Shown piece by piece: positions 36,094 to 44,700 of a DNA stretch of 64,000 nucleotides; the stretch's first letter is position 1, and each line of letters begins with the position of its first letter. The notes under the pieces were generated by a model, which was given only the letters and a program-made list of their open reading frames with translations, ran no database searches and was not told the DNA's origin. The position numbers were made by a program, and so were the translations under genes. Origin of the DNA: Minwuia sp. (GTDB taxonomy: Bacteria > Pseudomonadota > Alphaproteobacteria > Minwuiales > Minwuiaceae); NCBI GenBank assembly GCA_029210175.1, contig JARGPL010000009.1:124001-188000 (forward strand), given 5' to 3'.

Positions 36094-38208
36094 ATGAATC
36101 GCCCTCTGGACATCTTTGCCGATGTGACGCTGACCGGTTCCGATGGGAATGATGTTCTCTGGGGGTACGATGGCGATGATGTTGTCACGGGCGGTGAAGG
36201 TGATGACCGGCTGTTCGGTTCGCGGGGCGACGACACGCTGTCTGGCGGTACGGGCCGCAATGTCCTGGTGGGAGGGCGAGGCGCTGATGACTACCTGATC
36301 AGCCGCGACCTGCTGGCCGGTGAGACCACAGTCATCAATGAACGCCCCAGCCAGGATATCAATACCATCTCGTTCAGCGGCGGTATCTCGCAAGACGAGC
36401 TCACTCTTGCCGGCAGCAATGGTGATCTGCATATCCAGCTCTCAGGCGGTGGACTCGTGGTCGTCCGCGGGCAGTTCTTGGCCATTGATGGTGGCATCGA
36501 CAGACTGCAGTTCGAGGATGGCTCAAGCCTAGACCTGCGCGACCTGCTTTTCCCGAAATCGGGGGGGACGGCTTTGCCCGCAGGTCCGGGTGATGGCGTC
36601 ACCCAGGAAACAATATCTGGCAATGGATCGGATGACACTCCTGCAGGCGCTGACGACACCGTTGCGCCTTCAGATGATGATGACACTGTACCATCCGCCG
36701 GCCCTGATGTGCCCACCACTGACACCCTGGCGGGGACCGACAATGAATCACCCGCCGATGACAATGCGGTGGATACGCTTTCGGGCGGTGACCCTGACAC
36801 ACCTTCCGGGGGGAACGGTGAGACGCCGGATACAAGCGATCCGGTCGATACTGTCAGTGGCGGTGAGGCGGCGGATACAGTTGCAGGCGATGATGACACG
36901 CCGCCCGCATCTGGTGGCTCCGATACGCCCGCCGATGACAATGCGGTGGATACGCTTTCGGGTGGTGACGCGGACACACCCTCCGGCGGGAACGGTGGGA
37001 CGCCGGATACAAGCGATCCGGTCGATACCGTGACGGGTGAGGGGCCAGCGGACACAGTGGCCGGTGGTGATGACACGCTGCCGGCATCTGGTGGCTCCGA
37101 TACGCTCTCCGGCGCTGGGAATGACACGCCGCCGTCCAGCGGCTCTGATGCGCCTGCCGTTGGTGATCCTGCTGACACCCTGGCGGGGACCGACAATGAA
37201 CCACCCGCCGTTGACGATGTGGTGGATACGCTTTCGGGTGGTGACGCGGACACACCCTCCGGCGGGAACGGTGGGACGCCGGATACAAGCGATCCGGTCG
37301 ATACCTTGACGGGTGACGGGCCAGCGGACACGGTGGCCGGTGGCGACGCGGATACCCTGAGTGGTGACATTCCCGCTGAGACGCCGGGCGCGGGTGGTGG
37401 CATCTCTGACCCGATTACCGTTGATGTTGACCTCGACGACCTGGCGCGACCGCCCGTGGTGCCACAGCAACCCCCTGCGGGTAAGGTATTGATCGTTGGC
37501 GATGAAACCTCCGAACGGTTGCACGGGGGCATCGGCGATGAGGCCATGCGGGGCCTGGGCGGCGATGATCAGATGTTCGGCGGTGACGGCTCCGACACGC
37601 TGGATGGCGGCGACGGGCTCGATCGCATTTTCGGCGATGCGGGTGATGATGTCCTGCTGGGCGGCGCGGATCGTGATGTGCTGTTCGGAGGATCGGGTGA
37701 TGATCGGGTGTTCGGCAATACAGGGCGCGACAACCTGTTTGGTGATGACGGCGATGACCTGCTGTCAGGCGGTGCACAGCTCGACCAGCTGCGCGGTGGA
37801 GCCGGTGACGATACGCTGATTGGCGGCAGCGGCGATGACAAGCTGTTCGGTGGTGCAGGCGATGATGTTCTGTTCGCCGATGCTGGTCATGACAGGTTGT
37901 CTGGCGGTACCGGAAACGACACCTTTGTCTTCGATCTCGACAGGCCCCTGGACCGGACCGATCAGATCACGGATTGGAACGATGGCGACCGGATCGTCAT
38001 GAAGGGCCTTGATCAGTTCTCAGGTGATACCCCTGATCTGGCTGCGCTGGCCGAAGCCCTTTCCATTCGGCAGGTGGGGGGCGACAGCTTCCTGCAGGTT
38101 GACCTTGATGGCGCGGGCGGCATTGGTTTCGTCAACGTCGTGCGCGTACAGGGGCATGTGCTCGAACTCGGCGAAATCACGTTCGACGGCGGTAGCGGCC
38201 TTTTCTGA
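36094..38208 (+). CDS. Acidic RTX (hemolysin-type calcium-binding repeat) protein
   Basis: This protein of about 704 residues has RTX nonapeptides at both ends: N-terminal (GSDGNDVLWGYDGDDVVTGG, about residues 13-65) and C-terminal (GGDDQMFGGDGSDTLDGG and onward, about 480-630). Between them is a low-complexity linker of aspartate, threonine, glycine, proline and serine (about 170-440). No enzymatic domain is recognisable. There is no Sec signal; a C-terminal, uncleaved type I secretion signal is expected for this family. No type I transporter is in the window. The start is uncertain: ATG 36094 or GTG 36079, neither with a clear ribosome site. A CtrA box lies upstream. Confidence 0.85.
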   Translation: MNRPLDIFADVTLTGSDGNDVLWGYDGDDVVTGGEGDDRLFGSRGDDTLSGGTGRNVLVGGRGADDYLISRDLLAGETTVINERPSQDINTISFSGGISQDELTLAGSNGDLHIQLSGGGLVVVRGQFLAIDGGIDRLQFEDGSSLDLRDLLFPKSGGTALPAGPGDGVTQETISGNGSDDTPAGADDTVAPSDDDDTVPSAGPDVPTTDTLAGTDNESPADDNAVDTLSGGDPDTPSGGNGETPDTSDPVDTVSGGEAADTVAGDDDTPPASGGSDTPADDNAVDTLSGGDADTPSGGNGGTPDTSDPVDTVTGEGPADTVAGGDDTLPASGGSDTLSGAGNDTPPSSGSDAPAVGDPADTLAGTDNEPPAVDDVVDTLSGGDADTPSGGNGGTPDTSDPVDTLTGDGPADTVAGGDADTLSGDIPAETPGAGGGISDPITVDVDLDDLARPPVVPQQPPAGKVLIVGDETSERLHGGIGDEAMRGLGGDDQMFGGDGSDTLDGGDGLDRIFGDAGDDVLLGGADRDVLFGGSGDDRVFGNTGRDNLFGDDGDDLLSGGAQLDQLRGGAGDDTLIGGSGDDKLFGGAGDDVLFADAGHDRLSGGTGNDTFVFDLDRPLDRTDQITDWNDGDRIVMKGLDQFSGDTPDLAALAEALSIRQVGGDSFLQVDLDGAGGIGFVNVVRVQGHVLELGEITFDGGSGLF
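36769..37350 (+). repeat. Three long coding repeats in the RTX-protein linker
   Basis: A block beginning GTGGATACGCTTTCGGG recurs at 36769, 36946 and 37222. Each encodes VDTLSGGD-DTPSGGNG-TPDTSDPVDT and then a variable G-ADTVAG segment, about 120-130 bases in all. Copies two and three are nearly identical at DNA level. Spacing is 177 and 276 bases, both multiples of three, so recombination between copies keeps the frame. Confidence 0.9.
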
Positions 38209-38301
38209 ACTGTGCCCGGAGCGATTGCTCCCGAACGCAAGCAGGATCGACCCGGTGAGGCCGACCCTGCTCAATATCTTGTTTCGGATCGCAGCCGTTG
38301 G

Positions 38302-38490
38302 TCAGACCGCGCGTCCGGCGCTCCTGGGCCCGAAGATCAGCCACAGGATCAGGCCCAGCACCGGCAGCAACAGGACGGCCAGAATCCAGATGACCTTGGT
38401 CCCCGTACTGGCCGAGCTGCCGAAGATGTTCACGATGGCCCAGATATCCGCAATAAGGATGATCAGGCCGACAATTCCACCTACTTCCAT
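38302..38490 (-). CDS. PLDc_N-domain small membrane protein
   Basis: This 62-residue protein has two membrane helices (GIVGLIILIADIWAIVNIFG and VIWILAVLLLPVLGLILWLI) ending in FGPRSAGRAV. It matches the stand-alone phospholipase-D N-terminal-like domain (helix, polar turn, LLP..G...W...GPR). No catalytic HKD motif is present. Function unknown. It lies downstream of the entericidin gene on the same strand. Confidence 0.8.
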   Translation of the reverse strand: MEVGGIVGLIILIADIWAIVNIFGSSASTGTKVIWILAVLLLPVLGLILWLIFGPRSAGRAV

Positions 38491-38542
38491 CGTTTCAGTT
38501 CCTCACGTCGTTGCGTCACCAATGGCGGGACGAGAACAGCAT

Positions 38543-38582
38543 TCAATCGGTCCATCGGTCCATCGGTCAATCGGTCAATCGG
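38543..38582. repeat. Five-copy 8-bp tandem repeat at the entericidin 3' end
   Basis: Five consecutive units of tcaatcgg or tccatcgg. The unit at 38575-38582 contains the entericidin stop codon (minus strand), so the rest of the array is in its 3' untranslated region. The unit is not a multiple of three, but copy change would not alter the protein because the stop comes first. Confidence 0.9.
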
Positions 38583-38718
38583 TGGAGTCATCGACTGCTT
38601 CAGCCGATTCGTTGATGTCCTGGCCGACGCCTCGGATCGTGTTGTCACAGGCCGCGAGGCCCACAAGCATGACGCCAATGGCACCCAGCAGACTCAGCTT
38701 CTTCAGGATATCGGTCAT
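38575..38718 (-). CDS. Entericidin-type lipoprotein
   Basis: This small gene encodes 47 residues: MTDILKKLSL, hydrophobic LGAIGVMLVG, lipobox LAAC, then DNTIRGVGQDINESAEAVDD. LAAC followed by NTIRGVGQDI is the entericidin A/B signature (short lipoprotein, proposed toxin/antidote pair in E. coli). AGAGGAAAAG lies upstream of the ATG. Only one member is present, so toxin or antidote cannot be decided. Often induced in stationary phase in relatives; no regulator is seen here. Confidence 0.85.
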   Translation of the reverse strand: MTDILKKLSLLGAIGVMLVGLAACDNTIRGVGQDINESAEAVDDSTD

Positions 38719-38954
38719 AATTTCTTTTCCTCTGTGATGCGGCGCAGCAGGGTGTTTCCCGGAACCGCAGCCATGAGACTCTTCCTTGCCTTCAGATCAT
38801 GGAATCGACGGCTCGTTCTGCCGTTGCCCGCATCCACGACCTCGACTTCCTCCGCGCGTGAAGGAAGAACCGGCATCAATTCAATGCCTGAGGCGTTGAT
38901 GGGTTCCCGGGAATCGGGACGAATGTTTCGGTCCGGCAATGAAAATGTGACCAT
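38715..38954 (-). CDS. Possible small hypothetical protein upstream of the entericidin gene
   Basis: An open frame of 79 residues (MVTFSLPDRNIRPDSREPI at the start, RFHDLKARKSLMAAVPGNTL near the end) overlaps the entericidin ATG by four bases (ATGA). Codon use is mildly coding-like. There is no clear ribosome site before its ATG; an internal ATG at about 38874 is an alternative. I recognise no family. It may be only the entericidin leader region. Confidence 0.25.
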   Translation of the reverse strand: MVTFSLPDRNIRPDSREPINASGIELMPVLPSRAEEVEVVDAGNGRTSRRFHDLKARKSLMAAVPGNTLLRRITEEKKL

Positions 38955-39086
38955 GGCGGGAGAAACTGTCCGACCACGGCGCGATACTGTCCCGTTGGCT
39001 CATGGGCCGATGTGCGCACCGAATGACTTCCCGCGCCGACATGTTGCTGCGACACTCCTTGGATCAGTATGTGGGGGAGGAAACGG

Positions 39087-40157
39087 ATGCCGGTTGTTTC
39101 AGCATCAGGGCTTGAGGAATTCGTCGTCGAGATGGCGCGCGCTGGCGGGTCGTCAGACAAGGAAGCCGGTCAGATCGCAAGACAGCTCGTGGGGGCGAAC
39201 CTGAGAGGGCATGACAGCCACGGCGTGGGCATGATGCCCGCGTATGTGAATGCCCTGCAGTTCGGCAAGCTCAGCGCCAACCAGCACGTCAGTCTGATAC
39301 AGGAAAGCGGCGCCATGCTGCTGCTCGACGGCAATGCCGGTTATGGGCAGGTCATCGGGGAAGAGGCCATGGACATGGCCATTCCCGTGGCCAAGGCCAA
39401 CGGCATGTGCCTCATGAGCCTGCGCAACAGCCATCATCTGGGCCGGATCGGAGCGTGGGGCGAACAGGCGACGGATTCGGGTCTGATCTCGATCCACTGG
39501 GTCAATGGCATCACACGAATCCCCTCGACCGCACCGTTCGGCGGATCCGATGCGCGCTTCATCACCAATCCCTATTGCACGGCGATCCCTGCGACGCCGG
39601 ATCATCCGCGCATGGTGCTGGACATGGCCACGACCAAGGTGGCGATGGGCAAGCTGCGTGTCGCCTACAACAAGGGCACGGAAGTGCCACCGGGATGCGT
39701 GATCGATTCCAAGGGCAACCCGACCCTTGACCCGTCCGTCATGTACGAGGAACCGCGCGGCGCGATGCTGCCGATGGGGGACCACAAGGGCTATGGGCTG
39801 GCGCTGGTATGCGAGATACTCGCCGGGGCGCTGTCGGGTGGTGGCACGTTCCTGCCGGATCGCTCGGACGGGTTCTCGATCATCAACAACATGCTGACGA
39901 TCCTGGTCGACCCGGACAGGCTGTGCGACCGCACCGCGCTGATGACGGAAGTGGATGCCTTCATCAAGCACGTGAAGCAGTCACCGCCGGCACCGGGTGT
40001 GGATGAGGTGATGATTCCAGGCGATCCGGAGCGGAAATCCATGGCGGAGCGGCAGTCGAACGGTGCGCCCGTTGACGATACGACGTGGGAAGAGATGGTG
40101 CAGGCCGCGATCCAGGTCGGCATGGATGAAGCCAGGGCACGCGCCTTCGCGGCGTGA
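39087..40157 (+). CDS. Ldh-family (malate/L-lactate/L-sulfolactate) dehydrogenase
   Basis: This 356-residue NAD(P)-dependent oxidoreductase belongs to the YlbC/YiaK/ComC family. Marks are LVGANLRGHDSHGVGMMPAY, the catalytic-histidine stretch RNSHHLGRIGAWGEQAT, DMATTKVAMGKLRVAYNKG and GDHKGYGLALVCEILAGAL. Substrate (malate, ureidoglycolate, lactate or another 2-hydroxyacid) cannot be fixed. ATG 39087 follows GGGGGAGGAAA. It heads a plus-strand group with two SDR proteins. Confidence 0.88.
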   Translation: MPVVSASGLEEFVVEMARAGGSSDKEAGQIARQLVGANLRGHDSHGVGMMPAYVNALQFGKLSANQHVSLIQESGAMLLLDGNAGYGQVIGEEAMDMAIPVAKANGMCLMSLRNSHHLGRIGAWGEQATDSGLISIHWVNGITRIPSTAPFGGSDARFITNPYCTAIPATPDHPRMVLDMATTKVAMGKLRVAYNKGTEVPPGCVIDSKGNPTLDPSVMYEEPRGAMLPMGDHKGYGLALVCEILAGALSGGGTFLPDRSDGFSIINNMLTILVDPDRLCDRTALMTEVDAFIKHVKQSPPAPGVDEVMIPGDPERKSMAERQSNGAPVDDTTWEEMVQAAIQVGMDEARARAFAA

Positions 40158-40232
40158 CGCCGTCGGGTGCTGCCGGTGGCAGATTCACGGGAAATGCAGT
40201 TCAGAAAATATTGAAATCGGGAGGACAGGGCC

Positions 40233-41009
40233 ATGTTCAAGCTGGGTCTGGAAGGCAAGGTTGCAATCATCACGGGCGGCAGCGACGGCCTGGGTCGCGC
40301 AAGTGCGGCCCTGCTGGCTGCGGAGGGCGCGAATGTCGTCATCTGCGGTCGCCGTGCGGCGCATGTCGAACAGGCAGCGGCGGACCTGTCGGCCGGGGCC
40401 AGGGGCAAGGTGCTGGGCATCCAGGCGGATGTCACGCAACTGGCAGACTGCGAGCGGCTGGTATCGGGGACAATCGATGCCTTCGGCGGTCTTGATATCC
40501 TCGTCAACAACGCCGGTGCCTCGGCGGCGTCACGGTTGCAGGATCTGGATGACGCTGCCTGGCAGGCGGATTTCGATCTCAAGATCATGGGGGCGGTCCG
40601 CATGTGTCGGCTGGCGATCCCGCATCTGAAGGCCCGCGGCGGCGGATCGATCATCAATGCGTCGATCAGTGGCGGCAAGGCCCCCCGGGCCGGTCAGTTG
40701 CCGACGTCCCTGTCACGGGCGGCAGGGCTGAACCTGACCAAGTCGCTGTCGGATGAGCTGGCGGCGGACAATATCCGCGTCAACGCCGTCTGCATCGGAC
40801 TGCTGAAGAGTGCCCAGTGGGACCGCCGGGCAACCGACGACGCACCGGTTGAAACGCTTTACGCCAACATGGCATCCCGCGTTCCGCTGGGACGCGTGGG
40901 GGAAGCTGAGGAATATGCTGACCTCATCGCCTTCCTGGCGTCGGATCGGTCGACCTATATCACCGGCACGGCTGTGAACATTGATGGCGGCTTGTGCGCA
41001 ACCCTGTAG
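40233..41009 (+). CDS. SDR-family protein lacking the canonical YxxxK active site
   Basis: This is a 258-residue Rossmann-fold protein. The cofactor loop VAIITGGSDGLGRASA, NNAGASA and the C-terminal YITGTAVNIDGGLCA are standard. At the catalytic position the usual YxxxK is replaced by T158-SLS-R162 in PTSLSRAAG, while SIINASISGG retains serines. A branch of SDR proteins with PTS.(S/A)RAAG at this site exists, so the change is probably a subfamily trait. The chemistry is unknown. Sits 75 bases after the Ldh-family gene. Confidence 0.85.
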   Translation: MFKLGLEGKVAIITGGSDGLGRASAALLAAEGANVVICGRRAAHVEQAAADLSAGARGKVLGIQADVTQLADCERLVSGTIDAFGGLDILVNNAGASAASRLQDLDDAAWQADFDLKIMGAVRMCRLAIPHLKARGGGSIINASISGGKAPRAGQLPTSLSRAAGLNLTKSLSDELAADNIRVNAVCIGLLKSAQWDRRATDDAPVETLYANMASRVPLGRVGEAEEYADLIAFLASDRSTYITGTAVNIDGGLCATL

Positions 41010-41039
41010 CTGCGGTCATTCATCGGAAGGAATGTAACC

Positions 41040-41738
41040 TTGCCTGGACAGAACAGCGACAAGGGCCTCGTCATCATCGCCGGTGCGGGGCAGGGGCTTG
41101 GTCGTCATCTGCTCGCCCGGTTTCAGGCGGGGGGATACACCGCTGTCGGTCTTGTCCGGACCATGCCGGAGCAGCCTTCACCTGGCGTGACCCTGAACCA
41201 TCTGGACCTTTCGGATGCTGACAGGACCGCTGCCTCTCTGGCGGATTTGATCAGCCGCCATGGCGTGCCGAAGGTTGTTGTTCACAATGCAGCGGAGCTG
41301 GTCATCTCGCCCTTTGCCGATCTTTCCGGCGCGCAGATGGAAGGCGTCTGGCGGAACACGGTGCTGTCGGCCTTCAATCTGGCGCAGGGCACCGTGACTG
41401 CCATGGCCCGGGCTGGCAGCGGTGTCTTTCTGGTTTCCGGCGCGACGGCCAGCATTCGCGGTGGTGCCCGGTTTGCCGCATTTGCATCGGCCAAGTTCGC
41501 GCTGCGGGGCATGACCCAGTCTCTGGCGCGTGAATATCAGCCGCAGGGTGTGCACGTGGCGCATGTGCTGCTGGACGGCATCATCGACACACCGCGCAGC
41601 CGCGACCTGCATGATCTGGACCCGGCGCGGATGATGAAGCCCGACGAGATCGCGGACGCATACTGGGGGCTGGCGCACCAGCCACGCTCCACCTGGACCC
41701 ACGAACTGGACCTGCGCCCGGTGACGGAAGGGTTCTGA
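41040..41738 (+). CDS. SDR-family protein with Phe in place of the catalytic Tyr
   Basis: This is a 232-residue Rossmann-fold protein. The N-terminal loop LVIIAGAGQGLGRHLLARF is a GxGxGxG variant. The active-site region FAAFASAKFALRG gives F148-ASA-K152: the lysine is kept but the tyrosine is phenylalanine. HVAHVLLDGIIDTPRSRD follows. Relatives with AAFA.AKFALR are common in proteobacteria and unassigned. TTG start, 30 bases after the previous stop with AGGAA upstream. Probably one operon with the preceding SDR. Confidence 0.83.
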   Translation: MPGQNSDKGLVIIAGAGQGLGRHLLARFQAGGYTAVGLVRTMPEQPSPGVTLNHLDLSDADRTAASLADLISRHGVPKVVVHNAAELVISPFADLSGAQMEGVWRNTVLSAFNLAQGTVTAMARAGSGVFLVSGATASIRGGARFAAFASAKFALRGMTQSLAREYQPQGVHVAHVLLDGIIDTPRSRDLHDLDPARMMKPDEIADAYWGLAHQPRSTWTHELDLRPVTEGF

Positions 41739-41761
41739 AGCAACCCGGTCCGGTGGTCACT

Positions 41762-44700
41762 TCACTCCGACGATGCCAGCAGGCTGGCATTGCCGCCCGC
41801 CGCGGTGGTGTCGATGCACAGGTGCCGTTCCACCACATAGCGCCCGGGCGCAATGACCTGCGTTTCCAGTGGAATGATCGGTCCATCGCGTTCGGCCAGG
41901 GCAATGCGGAGCGCGCGTGTCCAGTCCGAGCCACCCGCCGCCGCAACCGCCACGGCGCCGTCCAGCGTCCGCAGCATCGCCGCAGTCACGGTCCCGTCCA
42001 GCGCAACAACCGGGGCACCGGCAGCCGCAAGCGGGCGCACCGCCTCGGTCGCCCCCGGGGCGACGACGGCAACGGCACAGCCCGCGCCGAGTGCCTGAAC
42101 AGCTTGCGCCATCGCGATCTGTCGGGTCGGGCCAAGGCACAGCACGGTGCCTTTCGGATAGGAATTGAGCCGGTTGCTCTCACCCGTCGGGCCGGGCAGG
42201 CCTTGCGGACTGGTATCGAAAGCTGCGGTTTCCAGCAGGGCCTTGCGCACGATGCCCGACCGTTCGGGCAAGGCGTTGCGCAAGACGGCAACCCGATCCG
42301 GCCTGGCCGCCCAGTTGCGGGCATCAAGCCTGGATATGGCCTTGGCCAGCACCGCTTCGGCTACAGGTTCCGCATCGGGGGCCGCATGGGTTTCTGGTTT
42401 GCCGGTACGCCGGAAGCGATTGACGTACAACGGGCCGCCGGCCTTTGGCCCGGTGCCGGACAATCCTTCACCACCAAACGGCTGACTGCCGACGATGGCA
42501 CCGATCTGGTTGCGGTTCACATAGATGTTGCCGACGTGGATACGCTCCACGATCTGCTGCACCCGGTCATCGATGCGGGTGTGCAATCCAAAGGTCAGGC
42601 CATAGCCGCGCGCGTTGATGTCATCCACGACCTGATTGATCTCGCTCGCCTTGAAGGTCGCGACATGCAGGACCGGTCCGAATATCTCCCGCTCCAGATC
42701 GCCGATACCGTCCACCTGCAGGACAGCGGGGGTCACGAAGGTGCCGCCATCCGGCGCAGGCTGGCGTTTCAGCAAGGACGACTGGTTGTTGTCGATGTAG
42801 CCCATGATCTCGCGCTGCGCGTCAGCATCAATCACCGGTGAAACATCGGTATCCGTGTTCCAGGGGTCGCCGATGGTCAGTGTTTCCAGTGCGCCGTAAA
42901 GCATTTCCAGCAGCCGGTCGCGCGCGTCCTTCTGCACGTAGAGCATGCGCAGGGCAGAACAGCGCTGCCCCGCGGACTGGAACGACGACATCAGGATATC
43001 GCGCACAGCCTGTTCGGTGAGCGCGGTGCTGTCGACGATCATGGCGTTCAGACCACCGGTTTCAGCGATCAGGACCGCCTCTGGCCCGGCATTGCCTGCC
43101 AGGGTCTTGTGGATGATCTGCGCGACCTCGGTGGAGCCGGTGAAACATATGCCTGCAATGTCGGGGGAACTGGTCAGGGGCCCGCCCACCGTCGGCCCGT
43201 CACCAGGCAGGAGCTGCAGCGCAGCGTCCGGCAGGCCGGCTTCCCGCATCAGTTCGACCGCGCGGGCGGCGATCAGAGGGGTCTGTTCGGCAGGCTTGGC
43301 GATGACGGCGTTGCCTGCGGCCAGCGCGGCGGCAATCTGACCGGTGAAGATGGCGAGCGGGAAGTTCCAGGGACTGATGCAGACAAACACACCGCGCGCG
43401 GTGCCCGGTGCCTCTTCTTCCAGCCGTTCGATGTCATTGGCGTAATAGCGCAGGAAGTCGACGGCCTCGCGAACTTCGGAAATGCCGTCGAGGACGGTCT
43501 TCCCGGCCTCCCGCGTGGCCAGGGCCGTCAGCTCGGCGACATTGTCCTCATACAGCTCGGCGATCCGGCGCAGGGTCTCACTGCGTTCGGCCACAGGTCG
43601 CGCAGACCAGTCATGGAACCCGTCGCCTGCTGCGGCGAGGGCCGCAGCGACGTCATCTGCCGTGGCTTCGTGCACGGTGCCAACGACACGTGACGCATCA
43701 GCCGGAGAGCAGGCTTTGCGCCCGGTACCCTTTGGCGCGGGCGCCCCGGCAATCATCGGGCCCGCCGTCCAGGTTGCGTCGGCCCATTCCTCCCGCGCTG
43801 CCAGCAGCGGCAGGATCGACGCCGGTTCGTTGACGCGGAAACCGCGCGAATTCTTCCGGTCCGGTGCGAACAGTTCGCCCGGCAGGCGGATCATCGGGTT
43901 GGCCAACTGTCCGTCCAGGCGCTCCAGTTCCGCAACCGGATCGCGGGAGATGTCGGCTGGCGCAATATCCTCATTGACGATCTGGTTGACGAACGACGAG
44001 TTGGCACCGTTTTCCAGCAAGCGCCGAACCAGATAGGCCAGCAGGTCGCGATGCGCGCCGACAGGCGCATAGATGCGGCAGTGCGTGTCTTCTGTCGCCT
44101 TGACGATACCGTGCAGCGACTCGCCCATGCCATGCAGGCGCTGGAACTCGAAGCTGTCCTTGTCATTGCCGGCCATTTCCACGACGGCGGCGCAGGTGTG
44201 AGCATTGTGGGTCGCGAACTGCGGGTAGATCCGGTCCCGCCGGTCCATCAGCATCTGGGCGCAGGCCATGTAGCTGACGTCAGTATTCACCTTGCGCGTG
44301 AAGACGGGGAACGTTTCCGTACCCATTTCCTGCGCCAGCTTGATCTCCGTGTCCCAATAGGCACCCTTCACCAGCCGGACCATGATCTTCCGGTCCAGCC
44401 GCTCCGCCATGTCGTAGAGGACGTCGATCACCGGCGCGGCACGACGGCCATAGGCCTGCACGACGACACCGAATCCATCCCAACCCGCCAGGGACGGATC
44501 TGAAAGCACGGCTTCGATCACGTCCAGCGACAGGTCCAGCCGGTCCTGTTCTTCCGCATCGATGTTGAAACCGATGTTTGCCCTTGCCGCCATCCGGGCC
44601 AGGTCGAGCGCGCGGGGCACCAGTTCCTGCATCACGGTTGCGCGGTGGGTGTATTCGTATCTGGCATGCAGCGCCGACAGCTTGACCGAGATTCCGGGGC

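Noticed and set aside
36769-37350. Repeated blocks considered as a CRISPR-like or insertion-type repeat
   Set aside because: They lie in frame within a coding sequence, are over 100 bases long with coding variation, and have no spacers or terminal inverted repeats.
38212-39204. A 330-codon plus-strand frame spanning the PLDc_N and entericidin genes
   Set aside because: It is antisense to two genes with clear family signatures and has no domain or ribosome site; the translated product is basic and disordered.
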